Assembly: GCA_002364215.1 (NCBI GenBank)
Contig: DEXQ01000008.1
Span: 125,468 to 189,467, forward strand
Direction: 5' to 3'
DNA from: Aequorivita sp. UBA3180
GTDB lineage: Bacteria > Bacteroidota > Bacteroidia > Flavobacteriales > Flavobacteriaceae
Length of the DNA: 64,000 nucleotides
Made by a program: the position numbers and the translations under genes. The notes beneath the pieces are model-generated. The model did no database searches. It was not told where the DNA came from and saw only the letters and a list, made by a program, of their open reading frames with translations. Positions 7,357-15,989 of the stretch are shown one piece after another. How positions within the stretch are numbered: position 1 is the stretch's first letter; each line of letters opens with the position of its first letter.

Positions 7357-9189
7357 ATGAAGCAAATCAGTTTCCATATTATTTATATTATTTTTCTGGC
7401 CTCGGTTTCAGCGAATGCGCAATTGGACAGTATCCAGCGGTTGCCCGAAGTAATGCTGACTGATTCAAAGCTCGTACATTTTTCAAAAGGATTTAAACTT
7501 GAAAAACTCGAAGATTCCATTGTGGAAAGAAATGCTGGCTCGCTAACGGAAACGCTCCGGTACAATTCAACAATTTATTTTAAGGAGAACGGATTTGGGA
7601 TGGTATCTTCACCTTCCTTTCGGGGTACAAATGCGGCCCAGACTGCCGTAGTTTGGAACGGAATCAATATAAACTCGGTATTTACCGGCCAAACCGATTT
7701 CAATGTAATTTCTCCTTTAAATTATGACAAAATTTCAATAAGAAGTGGCGGCGGTGGTGTACAATATGGTAGTGGCGCCGTGGGCGGGAGTATTCATCTG
7801 AATAATTCCTTTTCTTTTGAAAAAATGGATATTACGAAATTTGGGCTACGCTATGGTAGTTTTGCCACGTTGGGAGGTAATGCCAATACAACACAAACTT
7901 GGGGCAATCATTATTTAAATGTCGGTGTGGATTTTATCAGTTCAGAAAATGATTATGATTATGTGGGAAGGAATCAAAAAAATAATCACGGAGAATTTTT
8001 ACGTTTTTCGGCAAAAATAAATGAAGCGCGTAAGCTGGAAAATGGTGTGGCAACCTGGAATTCGGAATATACGTATAACGACCGGAATTTTTCGGGAAGC
8101 TTAAATACTGTTGGCAAAGATGCCTATAAAGATATTGCTACGAGAAATCTTTGGCAAGTGCAACAAAAACTGGGTGCTTTTCGAACCAAGTTGGCAGCGG
8201 CACATCTTTTTGAGCAGTACCGTTATTTTCCGGATAGTTACAAACCGTTTTATGACGAAGGAAAAGCCAATACATTTATCAGCTTCCTTCAAGCAGAGAT
8301 TTTTCTTCTTAAAAAGTTACGCTTAAACGGAAAATTAGAGTACAATTATGTAACTGCCGAAGGTAGCAATGTGGGGAAAAATGACCGAAGAACAATGGCT
8401 GCAGTGCTTTTGTTGAATCATAAAGTTTCAAAAAAATTCACTTATGGATTTAACATCCGAAAAGAATTTTTGAATGATTTTGAAAATCCTTGGCTTTTTT
8501 CGGCCGATGCAAAATGGATAGTTTCAAAACAATACGCCTTTCGTGTGAACGGCTCAAAAAACTATCGAGTTCCTACGTTCAATGATTTATATTGGTACGC
8601 CGGTGGCAATGTTGAATTGCAGCCAGAAACTTCGTATCAAACGGAATTGGGGCAGGAATTTTCTTTCGGAAATCTTAAGGCCGATATAGCGGTTTATTAT
8701 ATTTCTTCAGAAAATTTAATAAAATGGATTCCCGGAAATGGCGGAATTTGGGAACCGATGAATATCCAAAAAGCCAGAAATTATGGTCTTGAGGTAGCCG
8801 TTGGTTATTTCATAAAATTAAAAAACCAACAAACATTGGATTTTAATGCAAACTTTTCCTATACGAAGGCAGAAGATTTGGAAAAGAAAAAACAGCTTAT
8901 CTACGTTCCCATCCATAAGGCCAGCGGAACTTTGCAATACAATCTTAGAAAATTTGCTATTTACGCCCAGGGTTTGTTTAATGGTAAAGCCTATACCACC
9001 ACCGACAATAGTGAAAGTGTTGCTGGTTATACGATTTTCAACTTTGGTGCTGAATATCACTTACCTTTTGATCCAAACATTACTTTTGGGGGAAGGCTTA
9101 AAAATGCTTTTAATACCTATTATGAAAATGTAGCGTTTAGGCCCATGCCCTCAAGAAATATTGAAATATTTTTAAACTTTAAATTATAA
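7357..9189 (+). CDS. btuB: TonB-dependent outer-membrane vitamin B12 receptor (BtuB-like)
   Basis: The 610-residue protein has a signal peptide (to about residue 22), a possible TonB box (LPEVMLTDSK near residue 29), a plug domain (about 45-150, with PSFRGTNAAQTAVVWNGI and GGGGVQYGSGAVGGSIH) and a 22-strand barrel region ending in Phe-Lys-Leu. The length matches E. coli BtuB (about 600 residues). It should carry cobalamin across the outer membrane using TonB energy. Its position directly after a cobalamin riboswitch fixes the substrate class better than sequence alone. A propeller lipoprotein gene follows after 5 bases in the same operon. Confidence 0.93.
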   Translation: MKQISFHIIYIIFLASVSANAQLDSIQRLPEVMLTDSKLVHFSKGFKLEKLEDSIVERNAGSLTETLRYNSTIYFKENGFGMVSSPSFRGTNAAQTAVVWNGININSVFTGQTDFNVISPLNYDKISIRSGGGGVQYGSGAVGGSIHLNNSFSFEKMDITKFGLRYGSFATLGGNANTTQTWGNHYLNVGVDFISSENDYDYVGRNQKNNHGEFLRFSAKINEARKLENGVATWNSEYTYNDRNFSGSLNTVGKDAYKDIATRNLWQVQQKLGAFRTKLAAAHLFEQYRYFPDSYKPFYDEGKANTFISFLQAEIFLLKKLRLNGKLEYNYVTAEGSNVGKNDRRTMAAVLLLNHKVSKKFTYGFNIRKEFLNDFENPWLFSADAKWIVSKQYAFRVNGSKNYRVPTFNDLYWYAGGNVELQPETSYQTELGQEFSFGNLKADIAVYYISSENLIKWIPGNGGIWEPMNIQKARNYGLEVAVGYFIKLKNQQTLDFNANFSYTKAEDLEKKKQLIYVPIHKASGTLQYNLRKFAIYAQGLFNGKAYTTTDNSESVAGYTIFNFGAEYHLPFDPNITFGGRLKNAFNTYYENVAFRPMPSRNIEIFLNFKL

Positions 9190-9194
9190 TTAAA

Positions 9195-10250
9195 ATGAAA
9201 ATGATGAATAAAGTACTTTTTGCAGCAATTACAGCTCTATTTTTTATGTCGTGTAGCAATGACGATGATACTCCACCAGAATATGTGCCCGCAGCTTTTG
9301 AAAAGGGAATTTTAGTGACCAACGAAGGCCCCTTTGGAAATGGTAGTGGAAACATTACGTTTATCTCTGAAGATTTCAGTACAGTTACCCAAAATATTTA
9401 TAGAACTGTAAACGGCACCGAACTGGGCAATATCGTACAGTCTATGGGGTTTCAAGATGACAATGCCTATATAGTTGTAAACAATTCAAACAAAATCATG
9501 ATTGCCAACAGGTATTCCTTTGAAGCCGTTGATTCTATTAAAGCAGGAGTTAATAATCCACGCTACTTTATGGGGGCCGATGGAAGTAAAGGATACGTAA
9601 CAAACTGGGGTGATCCCAACGATACCGCTGATGATTTTGTGGCAGTGTTAGATTTGCGTAACAATACAGTTTCATCAACTATTCCTGTTTCTTTTGGACC
9701 GGAAAGAATGGTTTCGTACAATAATAAAATCTATGTAGCCCACCAAGGTGGCTTTGGGCAGAATAACTTAATCTCCGTAATTTCAGGAAATACGCTTGAA
9801 AGTACAATTACGGTTGGCGATGCTCCAAACTCAATGGTAATTGCGGGCAATTCCCTATTTGTATTGTGTGGAGGTAATCCTAATTATACTGGAAATGAAA
9901 CTGCGGGCTCCCTTGTGGAAATAAATCTTTCAAATAATGAAATTTTAAACACCTACACCTTCGGTACCGTTGAACACCCATCGAGCTTAACAATGGATGG
10001 AAGCAATCTTTTCTACTCTTTGGATGGAAAGGTTTACAGTTTAAACGTGGCTTCTATATCATTACCCGGTAATGATATTGTAGATGGCTTTTTCTATGCT
10101 TTGGAGGCAAAGGATGGAATGTTGTACGCTACAGATGCAGACGATTTTGCGAGTAGAGGTTCACTACTTATATATGATCTTTCAACAAACCAACAAGTCC
10201 AAAATTTCCAAACGGGGATAGTGCCCGGAGGCATTTATTTCAACGAATAA
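9195..10250 (+). CDS. Surface beta-propeller lipoprotein, BtuG-like (YncE/DUF5074 type)
   Basis: The 351-residue protein begins with a lipoprotein signal (FFMSCSNDDD, Cys near residue 20); the run of acidic residues after the Cys resembles the surface-export signal of Bacteroidetes lipoproteins. The rest is made of repeated propeller-type strands (ILVTNEGPFGNGSGNITF, FGPERMVSYNNKIYVAHQGG, VGDAPNSMVIAGNSLFVLC) as in YncE-like seven-bladed propellers. In gut Bacteroides, BtuG is a surface propeller lipoprotein encoded beside BtuB that binds cobalamin very tightly and hands it to the receptor. The same operon position and architecture here suggest the same job; orthology is an inference. Expression should follow the riboswitch. 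Confidence 0.82.
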   Translation: MKMMNKVLFAAITALFFMSCSNDDDTPPEYVPAAFEKGILVTNEGPFGNGSGNITFISEDFSTVTQNIYRTVNGTELGNIVQSMGFQDDNAYIVVNNSNKIMIANRYSFEAVDSIKAGVNNPRYFMGADGSKGYVTNWGDPNDTADDFVAVLDLRNNTVSSTIPVSFGPERMVSYNNKIYVAHQGGFGQNNLISVISGNTLESTITVGDAPNSMVIAGNSLFVLCGGNPNYTGNETAGSLVEINLSNNEILNTYTFGTVEHPSSLTMDGSNLFYSLDGKVYSLNVASISLPGNDIVDGFFYALEAKDGMLYATDADDFASRGSLLIYDLSTNQQVQNFQTGIVPGGIYFNE

Positions 10251-10270
10251 TCTAACTTCAAAACATAAAA

Positions 10271-10312
10271 AACTCCGTTGAATCTTCAAAATTCAACGGA
10301 GTTTCTTTTTTT
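10271..10312. terminator. Bidirectional intrinsic terminator
   Basis: A perfect 13-bp stem (10271-10283 with 10291-10303) and a 7-base loop are followed by a T run on the plus strand and preceded by an A run. It ends the B12 receptor operon and the convergent S41 peptidase gene. Confidence 0.9.
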
Positions 10313-10326
10313 TAAAATCATTAATG

Positions 10327-11721
10327 TTAGTTACCAATCATTTTTCCGTAAATAGGAGAATCAGCATTACTGTCTGAAAATTCTTTTAAATACTGAACTC
10401 CTTTATTGGATGGCATAGGTCTGCCTGCAATTTCAAAAAGCGCAGCGGCAAGCAAGGGTTCATTTTCATCACCCAATTGTCCCAGGTTGAAATAATTTTC
10501 CTGTAATGGAATCTGCGGAAACAAACCTTCTGTAAAATCTGTGTTTCCAGCAGCATTAGCTGTTTTAAACACCAAAGGAAGCATGGCATAAGTATGGTTC
10601 GGATTTGCCTCACTTCTGCTAAACTGTGGTGCGGGAGCATCGTATAACAAAAACGAAGCTTGAAATTTTCCTGTGGTTGTATCACCTACTTGAACAGCAT
10701 CTATATAGGGTTTTAGTCCGTTCAAAACCAATTCGCTGGCCGAAGCACTTCTTCTGGTGGTAATAATATAAACTTGTGAAAGATTTAAGCTGCTGATGGA
10801 ACTTCCATTACTGATTGTATTGTCAAAAACACCATTTTCCGCATATTCAGGTTGTCTGTCTGCATTCCAAAATTCCTTATAAAAAACTTGACCGTTAAAT
10901 TGTCCCGTAATCATACTAGCAAGATCGGTTGCCGTTTCTACAGAACCACCGCCATTGTATCTAAGATCGAGAACCAAGCTGCTCACTCCATCAGCTTTAA
11001 ACTGAGCAAAGGCATTGTTAAGTTCGGTATCATAATCTTTTATGAAACCGTTATACATTAAATAGCCTATTTTGTTTCCGTTGACGGTTAGTGTTTCAGC
11101 TTTATATACAGGATTTTCATTGTACTGGGTTTTGTTTAAAAGCGCAGTTTCTCCCGTAAGGGTAAAATCAGTCCCATCATAAGTAGCGAGCCCAATGGTA
11201 TAACTGTTTGGCGCAAGCAAATCGTTGTAATTGTTTTCATTCAACTGTTGACCGTCTATTGTTGTAAAAATATCACCCCGTACCAAACCTTGTGATTGGG
11301 CATCGGTATTGGGAAGCACGTAGCGCACGTAGCCAAAAACATTTCCGCTGTTGTCTGGATAATAAACCAAGCCAAACTCCATACCGTTGCTTAGGGTTAT
11401 ACCACTAAGTGCATTCTCAATAAGTGTATAGTCGCTATAAAGATTGCTGAAACGATCTTGGGATGACAACAAATAGTCAAACAGAGTTTCTGGAGTTTGA
11501 TAATTATTTAAAAAGTTATTTAGCTCATCCTGGTTGGCAAAAGCATCATTCGCCAGTTCTGGAGTGTCCGCTTTATATAGATAGAAATAATTAAGGCCTC
11601 GGTAAATAAAATTCTGAATGTCTATGGTAGATGCAGGTTGAAGGTTATCATCAGCATCTTCAAAACACGAAACAAAAAGTACGGAAATGATTAAAAGGGA
11701 AATGAAAATTCTTTTCTTCAT
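10327..11721 (-). CDS. S41 family (C-terminal-processing type) peptidase lipoprotein
   Basis: The protein has 464 residues and a lipobox (VLFVSCFEDAD, Cys19), so it is membrane-anchored outside the cytoplasm. After an N-terminal helical region comes a PDZ domain (about 115-190, FGYVRYVLPNTDAQSQGLVRGD) and the S41 catalytic domain (about 210-400). LVLDLRYNGGGSVETA is typical, and the nucleophile Ser lies in TTRRSASASELVLN, with a candidate catalytic Lys about 25 residues later in DTTTGKFQ. Such enzymes trim or degrade periplasmic proteins. The gene is monocistronic and convergent with the B12 operon; its substrate cannot be read from the context. Confidence 0.9.
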   Translation of the reverse strand: MKKRIFISLLIISVLFVSCFEDADDNLQPASTIDIQNFIYRGLNYFYLYKADTPELANDAFANQDELNNFLNNYQTPETLFDYLLSSQDRFSNLYSDYTLIENALSGITLSNGMEFGLVYYPDNSGNVFGYVRYVLPNTDAQSQGLVRGDIFTTIDGQQLNENNYNDLLAPNSYTIGLATYDGTDFTLTGETALLNKTQYNENPVYKAETLTVNGNKIGYLMYNGFIKDYDTELNNAFAQFKADGVSSLVLDLRYNGGGSVETATDLASMITGQFNGQVFYKEFWNADRQPEYAENGVFDNTISNGSSISSLNLSQVYIITTRRSASASELVLNGLKPYIDAVQVGDTTTGKFQASFLLYDAPAPQFSRSEANPNHTYAMLPLVFKTANAAGNTDFTEGLFPQIPLQENYFNLGQLGDENEPLLAAALFEIAGRPMPSNKGVQYLKEFSDSNADSPIYGKMIGN

Positions 11722-11928
11722 AAATAGGTTTATTAAGATATTCTTTTTAAACAGGTAAATTAGGGATTATATTGTAACGGTAAAAATATGCTTTTTTAGT
11801 CGAAATTATTTAGGGACTTTATACAGTCTAAAATTTTGTCGAAAATTCACGGATAAAATTTCAATGTAACAAAAACAGAACCTATTCGTCATTTAAATAG
11901 ACGGCACCATAACCAACAACCAACCAAA

Positions 11929-12435
11929 ATGGAAAAGACCGAGTTTATTACTTTAATAATGCCTTTTAAGGATAAGCTATACCGTTTGGCGAAACGAATT
12001 TTGGTCTCAAAGGATGAAGCTGAGGATGCAGTACAGGAAGTGTTTTTGAAATTGTGGAAAGGAAAGCAAAATATTGAGAATTATAAAAACCCCGAAGCAT
12101 TTGCAATTACAATGACTAAGAATTATTGCTTGGACCGTTTAAAATCAAAACAGGCATCAAATTTGAAAATTGTACATAACAACTTTCAAACCTCAGAAAA
12201 TATTGAAAAGAAAATTGAAGCGAATGACGGTGTTGAAATTGTTTTTAAAATAATGGAAACCTTGCCAGAGCAACAACGAATCGTTCTCCAACTACGCGAT
12301 GTAGAAGAATTTGAGTTTTCAGAAATAGCGCAGATGCTTGATAGTAACGAAACCGCAATACGAGTGGCACTTTCCCGAGCCCGCAAAACAGTTAGGGACG
12401 CAATGATAAAAAATTATAATTATGGAGTCAGTTAA
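11929..12435 (+). CDS. ECF-family RNA polymerase sigma factor
   Basis: The 168-residue protein has sigma-70 region 2 (about 10-75, with DEAEDAVQEVFLKLWK and FAITMTKNYCLDRLKS) and region 4 (about 105-160, LPEQQRIVLQLRDVEEFEFSEIA then the recognition helix SNETAIRVALSRARK). It directs RNA polymerase to a specific promoter set, probably an envelope-stress regulon. It leads an operon with a membrane anti-sigma-like protein (14-base overlap) and two DUF4252 proteins, a layout common in Flavobacteriaceae; these downstream genes are likely its own targets as well. Confidence 0.95.
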   Translation: MEKTEFITLIMPFKDKLYRLAKRILVSKDEAEDAVQEVFLKLWKGKQNIENYKNPEAFAITMTKNYCLDRLKSKQASNLKIVHNNFQTSENIEKKIEANDGVEIVFKIMETLPEQQRIVLQLRDVEEFEFSEIAQMLDSNETAIRVALSRARKTVRDAMIKNYNYGVS

Positions 12436-12859
12436 GATAAAAAAATTGCTTGAGGCCTATTTTGAAGGCACAACCACCCTTGCAGAAGAAAAATTGTTAC
12501 AGGACTATTTTAACAATGAAAGGGTAGCTGATGATTTAATTCAGTACCAGCCAATTTTTGCAGGTCTAAAAGTAGCAAAAGCAGAACGCTCCACCAGAAC
12601 GTTTGCCTTGCCTGAATCAAAACCACAAAGCAATAAAACCTGGTGGTATTCCATCGCCGCAATGCTTGTTGTAGCGTTCGGGGTGGGTGGTTTTTACCTT
12701 TCACAACCCAATTACTCCAAAGAGGAGAAAGAGGCTTTGGCGGCGTTTGAAAAAAGCAAACAAGCAATGATGCTGCTTTCTGAAAACCTAAATAAAGGTA
12801 CAGAACAGCTTACCGTTGTGGGCCAATTTGGAAAAACAAAAAATAAAATTTTTGAATAA
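12422..12859 (+). CDS. Probable anti-sigma factor, single-pass membrane protein
   Basis: The 145-residue protein overlaps the sigma gene by 14 bases, which implies translational coupling. The N-terminal cytoplasmic part (1-75) contains a short helical segment (KKLLEAYFEGTTTLAEEKLLQDYF) that resembles the sigma-binding region of Bacteroidetes anti-sigma proteins. One membrane helix follows (about 79-97, WWYSIAAMLVVAFGVGGFYL) and then a periplasmic tail of about 45 residues. There is no zinc-binding HxxxCxxC motif. It probably holds the sigma factor inactive at the membrane. The role is inferred from position and topology. Confidence 0.78.
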   Translation: MESVKIKKLLEAYFEGTTTLAEEKLLQDYFNNERVADDLIQYQPIFAGLKVAKAERSTRTFALPESKPQSNKTWWYSIAAMLVVAFGVGGFYLSQPNYSKEEKEALAAFEKSKQAMMLLSENLNKGTEQLTVVGQFGKTKNKIFE

Positions 12860-12902
12860 TAAGTTTTAAAAATAAACAATAACTTAATAACACTTATAAA
12901 CG

Positions 12903-13442
12903 ATGAAAAAAATAGCAATAGTAATAGCACTGGCAATAGCGCCTATGGTTTCGTGGACTCAAAACGCTTTTGATTCCTTTGAAAACGAAAAAGATGTAAC
13001 CTCTGTAGTGGTTACCAAAAATATGTTCAAACTTTTGAGCAAAATGGATCTTAATTCCACTGATCCAGAAGCGCAGGCATATCTGAAAATGGTAAACGAT
13101 CTAGACAACATTAAAATTTTTACCACCGATAATCCAGCCGTTTCACAAAAAATGGATGCCGCTGTGGCAAAATATGTTTCTACCTCTAAAAATTTAGGGG
13201 AATTGATGCGCGTAAAAGAAGATGGCAGAAATATAAAATTCTACAGCAAAGAAGGCAAAAATGAAAACTTTGTAAGTGAACTGTTGATGCATATGGATGG
13301 AATTGTGGACGGAAAACCCACAACCGTTATTATGAGCATCACCGGAAATATAGATTTAAAGCAAATCTCAAAATTGACTGAAGATCTAAAAGTTCCCGGT
13401 AGCGAAGAACTTAAGAATATTGACACCAAGAAAAAACAATAA
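12903..13442 (+). CDS. DUF4252 family periplasmic protein
   Basis: The 179-residue protein has a cleavable signal peptide (to about residue 20, SWTQ) and one DUF4252 domain. Landmarks are VTSVVVTKNMFKLLSKM, a stretch around LDNIKIFTTDNP and MSITGNIDLKQISKLT. The biochemical function of the family is unknown. Members are regularly encoded after ECF sigma/anti-sigma pairs in Flavobacteriaceae. A second family member follows after 2 bases, so the two are co-expressed paralogues and possibly partners. Confidence 0.85.
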   Translation: MKKIAIVIALAIAPMVSWTQNAFDSFENEKDVTSVVVTKNMFKLLSKMDLNSTDPEAQAYLKMVNDLDNIKIFTTDNPAVSQKMDAAVAKYVSTSKNLGELMRVKEDGRNIKFYSKEGKNENFVSELLMHMDGIVDGKPTTVIMSITGNIDLKQISKLTEDLKVPGSEELKNIDTKKKQ

Positions 13443-13444
13443 CG

Positions 13445-13987
13445 ATGGCATCATTACTGAAATATTTTATGGCTTTAATATTGGGTGCACTAGCATTGGT
13501 CTCTTGTAGTGACAAGTCCTTGCAAAAGTATCTGGTTGAAAAGCAAGACGATGACAAATTTGTAAAAATGGACATAGCAGCTAGTTTGCTCCAGGGAAAC
13601 ACCAGCAATTTTACACAAGAAGAGAAAGACATTCTTAATACTATTAAAAAAGTGAATGTTGTTGCTTATCCTATTGTTGAAGGTGATACAGCCAATTATG
13701 AGATGGAACGCCAAAAGTTAAAAAACATATTAGACCAAGAGCAATACAAAGAGCTTACCCGCATTAAAAGCAATGACTGGAATGCAACTCTAAAGTATAC
13801 AGGTGAAGAAGATGCTATTGATGAGGTGATTGTTTTTGCGAGTGATGATAATCGTGGTTTTGCGGTTTTCAGATTGTTGGGTGAAAATATGCGCCCGGAC
13901 CAAATGTTGAAACTAATGAAATCTGCTGAACGAGGCGATCTGGACGTCTCTAAACTCGAAGGTTTTGGAAAAATATTTAAAGATTAA
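13445..13987 (+). CDS. DUF4252 family lipoprotein
   Basis: The protein has 180 residues and a lipobox (ALALVSCSDKS, Cys near residue 21), so it is a lipid-anchored counterpart of the preceding DUF4252 protein. The domain is recognisable from KKVNVVAYPIVEGDTANYEME, a central VIVFASDDNRGFAVFRLLG segment and MRPDQMLKLMKSAERGDLD near the C-terminus. It is the last gene of the sigma-factor operon and is followed by a hairpin terminator. The function is unknown; a role in sensing or repairing envelope damage is only a guess from the operon. Confidence 0.83.
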   Translation: MASLLKYFMALILGALALVSCSDKSLQKYLVEKQDDDKFVKMDIAASLLQGNTSNFTQEEKDILNTIKKVNVVAYPIVEGDTANYEMERQKLKNILDQEQYKELTRIKSNDWNATLKYTGEEDAIDEVIVFASDDNRGFAVFRLLGENMRPDQMLKLMKSAERGDLDVSKLEGFGKIFKD

Positions 13988-14006
13988 ATTAGTTGATTAA
14001 TAGTCG

Positions 14007-14045
14007 AAAAAGGCTTCTTCCTTCTCTTTGGTTGAAGCCTTTTTT
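14007..14045. terminator. Bidirectional intrinsic terminator
   Basis: AAAAAGGCTTC (14007-14017) pairs with GAAGCCTTTTT (14034-14045) around a 16-base loop. It sits between the convergent ends of the sigma operon and purB. Confidence 0.85.
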
Positions 14046-14058
14046 ATAGGTCTATTTT

Positions 14059-15402
14059 TTAAATGCCGGTGTAGTTTCCGGGCGTTATGTTTCTCATTTC
14101 CTGTTTAACGCTTTCAGGCACTTCCAGCGTTTCTATGAAATTTGCAATTGAAGTTTGGTTAATCCTTTCGTTGGTGCGCGTTAATCCTTTTAAAGCTTCA
14201 TAAGGGTTTGGATAGCCTTCTCTTCTTAAAATGGTTTGGATTGCTTCGGCTACTACAGCCCAGTTATTCTCAAGGTCCTCTGCAAACTTCGATTCGTTCA
14301 ACAATAATTTGTTCAAGCCTTTTAAGGTGGATTGAAAAGCAATAAGTGTATGCCCAATGGGAACACCAATATTTCTTAAAACGGTACTATCAGTAAGATC
14401 ACGTTGTAATCTACTTATAGGAAGTTTTGCGGAAAGGTGTTCAAAAAGCGCATTTGCAATTCCCAAATTACCTTCACTGTTTTCAAAGTCTATAGGGTTT
14501 ACCTTGTGTGGCATGGCGCTGGAACCAACTTCCCCTTTTTTAATTTTTTGTTTGAAATAATCCATGGAAACGTAGGTCCAAATATCCCTGTCCAAATCAA
14601 TTAAAATATTGTTTATTCTTTTCAAACAATCAAAAAGAGCAGCCATATGATCGTAATGCTCAATCTGTGTGGTAGGGAAGGAGTGGTGCAACCCTAACTT
14701 ATTTTGTACGAACTTTTTTCCAAACGCTCTCCAATCAATATCTGGATAAGCTACTTTGTGTGCGTTAAAGTTACCTGTTGCACCGCCAAATTTTGCAGCA
14801 CTTTTTATATCGTTCATTAAATCAAACTGTTCCTCAATTCGCACTACAAAAACTTCTATTTCCTTTCCCAAACGGGTTGGAGAAGCAGGTTGTCCATGCG
14901 TCCGCGCAAGCATGGAAACTTCGGCCCAATCTTCAGAAAGTGCTTTGAGTTTATTTTTCACTTCCATCAAGAGCGGTACGTAAACGTTGTTGATGGCATC
15001 TTTCAGCGAAAGTGGAATTGCAGTATTGTTGATGTCTTGTGAGGTCAGTCCAAAGTGGATGAATTCTTTGTATTTCTGAAGATTTAAAGCGTCAAATTTT
15101 TCTTTTATAAAATATTCAACAGCTTTTACATCGTGATTGGTCACTTTTTCGGTTTCCTTGATTTTTATGGCATCCTGCACAGTAAATTCAAGGTACAAGT
15201 CTCTTAATTTTGAAAAGTTTTTTTGTTGAAAATCATTTAATTGGGGAAGTTCCAGCTCCACCAAGGCAATAAAATATTCAATTTCCACTTGCACGCGATA
15301 ACGGATGAGCGCTTCTTCAGAAAAATAAGGAATAAGGCTGGATGTTTTTGATGCGTATCTGCCGTCTATTGGCGAAATGGCTTGTAATGCGTTGGTGTAC
15401 AT
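14059..15402 (-). CDS. purB: Adenylosuccinate lyase
   Basis: This 447-residue enzyme belongs to the fumarase/aspartase superfamily and carries out two steps of purine synthesis: release of fumarate from SAICAR and from adenylosuccinate. The superfamily signature loop with the catalytic Ser is clear (GSSAMPHKVNPIDFEN near residue 285), as are LARTHGQPASPTRLGKE (His in the TRTHGQ-type motif) and FIHFGLTSQDINNTA. The length is close to the E. coli enzyme (456). It is transcribed alone. Confidence 0.97.
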   Translation of the reverse strand: MYTNALQAISPIDGRYASKTSSLIPYFSEEALIRYRVQVEIEYFIALVELELPQLNDFQQKNFSKLRDLYLEFTVQDAIKIKETEKVTNHDVKAVEYFIKEKFDALNLQKYKEFIHFGLTSQDINNTAIPLSLKDAINNVYVPLLMEVKNKLKALSEDWAEVSMLARTHGQPASPTRLGKEIEVFVVRIEEQFDLMNDIKSAAKFGGATGNFNAHKVAYPDIDWRAFGKKFVQNKLGLHHSFPTTQIEHYDHMAALFDCLKRINNILIDLDRDIWTYVSMDYFKQKIKKGEVGSSAMPHKVNPIDFENSEGNLGIANALFEHLSAKLPISRLQRDLTDSTVLRNIGVPIGHTLIAFQSTLKGLNKLLLNESKFAEDLENNWAVVAEAIQTILRREGYPNPYEALKGLTRTNERINQTSIANFIETLEVPESVKQEMRNITPGNYTGI

Positions 15403-15421
15403 GGTTCAAAATTTAAAAGCG

Positions 15422-15429
15422 CAAAGATA
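15422..15429 (-). promoter_or_regulatory. Probable -7 promoter box of purB
   Basis: The minus strand reads TATCTTTG, a full match to TAnnTTTG, about 20 bases before the purB start codon. A recognisable -33 TTTG is missing; TTTA lies about 18 bases upstream. Confidence 0.42.
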
Positions 15430-15655
15430 CGAAACACCAACGAGTTATAAAGAAAGGGTCTGGGTATAAAATTTTCCATTTCATTTTGATCTTCAGACTT
15501 AACGAAATGTCAACAAAATGCTTTTTTAAGATAATGGTTAGTTAAAAAAATAAATCGTTTTGCAATTTTATGATTTTGTTGGCTTTCAAAAGTTTGATAT
15601 GAAGTTAACTTTAATTGTGAAAAGAAAAATGATTTATTATTTTAATCAAATTGCT

Positions 15656-15772
15656 ATGAGTACACAAAATCAGAATCAGCAATGGAATCCTCAAAATGAA
15701 CAACAAAATCAACAGAGGAATCCTCAAAACAGACCACAAAACCAGCGTCATCCAGTAGAAGAGGAAGAATAA
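15656..15772 (+). CDS. Asn/Gln-rich 38-residue protein
   Basis: The tiny protein is almost entirely Asn, Gln, Pro and Arg, with an acidic tail (EEEE). It is built of a loose repeat around 'NPQNxxQNQQ', which suggests an intrinsically disordered peptide. I chose the ATG at 15656; the frame is open upstream to 15560 but that part reads like non-coding sequence. From memory, short NQ-rich proteins of this type occur in other Flavobacteriaceae, which argues that it is a real gene. The function is unknown. Two strong hairpins follow its stop codon, and a small acidic, CsbD-like protein is encoded 220 bases downstream. Confidence 0.55.
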   Translation: MSTQNQNQQWNPQNEQQNQQRNPQNRPQNQRHPVEEEE

Positions 15773-15790
15773 TGGTTGTTTTGAAATTGA

Positions 15791-15848
15791 GTATCCGTTT
15801 TAAGGATACGGCGAAACCCCTTAATCAACACAATGAGAAAGGGGTTTC
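15791..15848. other. Two adjacent RNA hairpins downstream of the NQ-rich gene
   Basis: The first hairpin is GTATCC/GGATAC with a 7-base loop (15791-15809). The second is a perfect 10-bp stem, GAAACCCCTT (15813-15822) with AAGGGGTTTC (15839-15848), and a 16-base loop. No U run follows, so these are not a standard intrinsic terminator; they may protect the 3' end of the mRNA or form part of a small RNA. Confidence 0.5.
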
Positions 15849-15989
15849 TATTGTGGGGATAAAAAGGAAAGAGTGGATTGGTAAATATATTGAAAAATAA
15901 TCGTTTTGTGGTAGTCTACAGACGATATATGTTAATTTAAAAGAATATTAATTAATAATTAAGCAAGATTGCAACAAATATTTTACATC

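Noticed and set aside
10386..10685. 99-codon minus-strand ORF inside the S41 peptidase gene
   Set aside because: It is an out-of-frame shadow; the S41 frame contains the PDZ and catalytic motifs.
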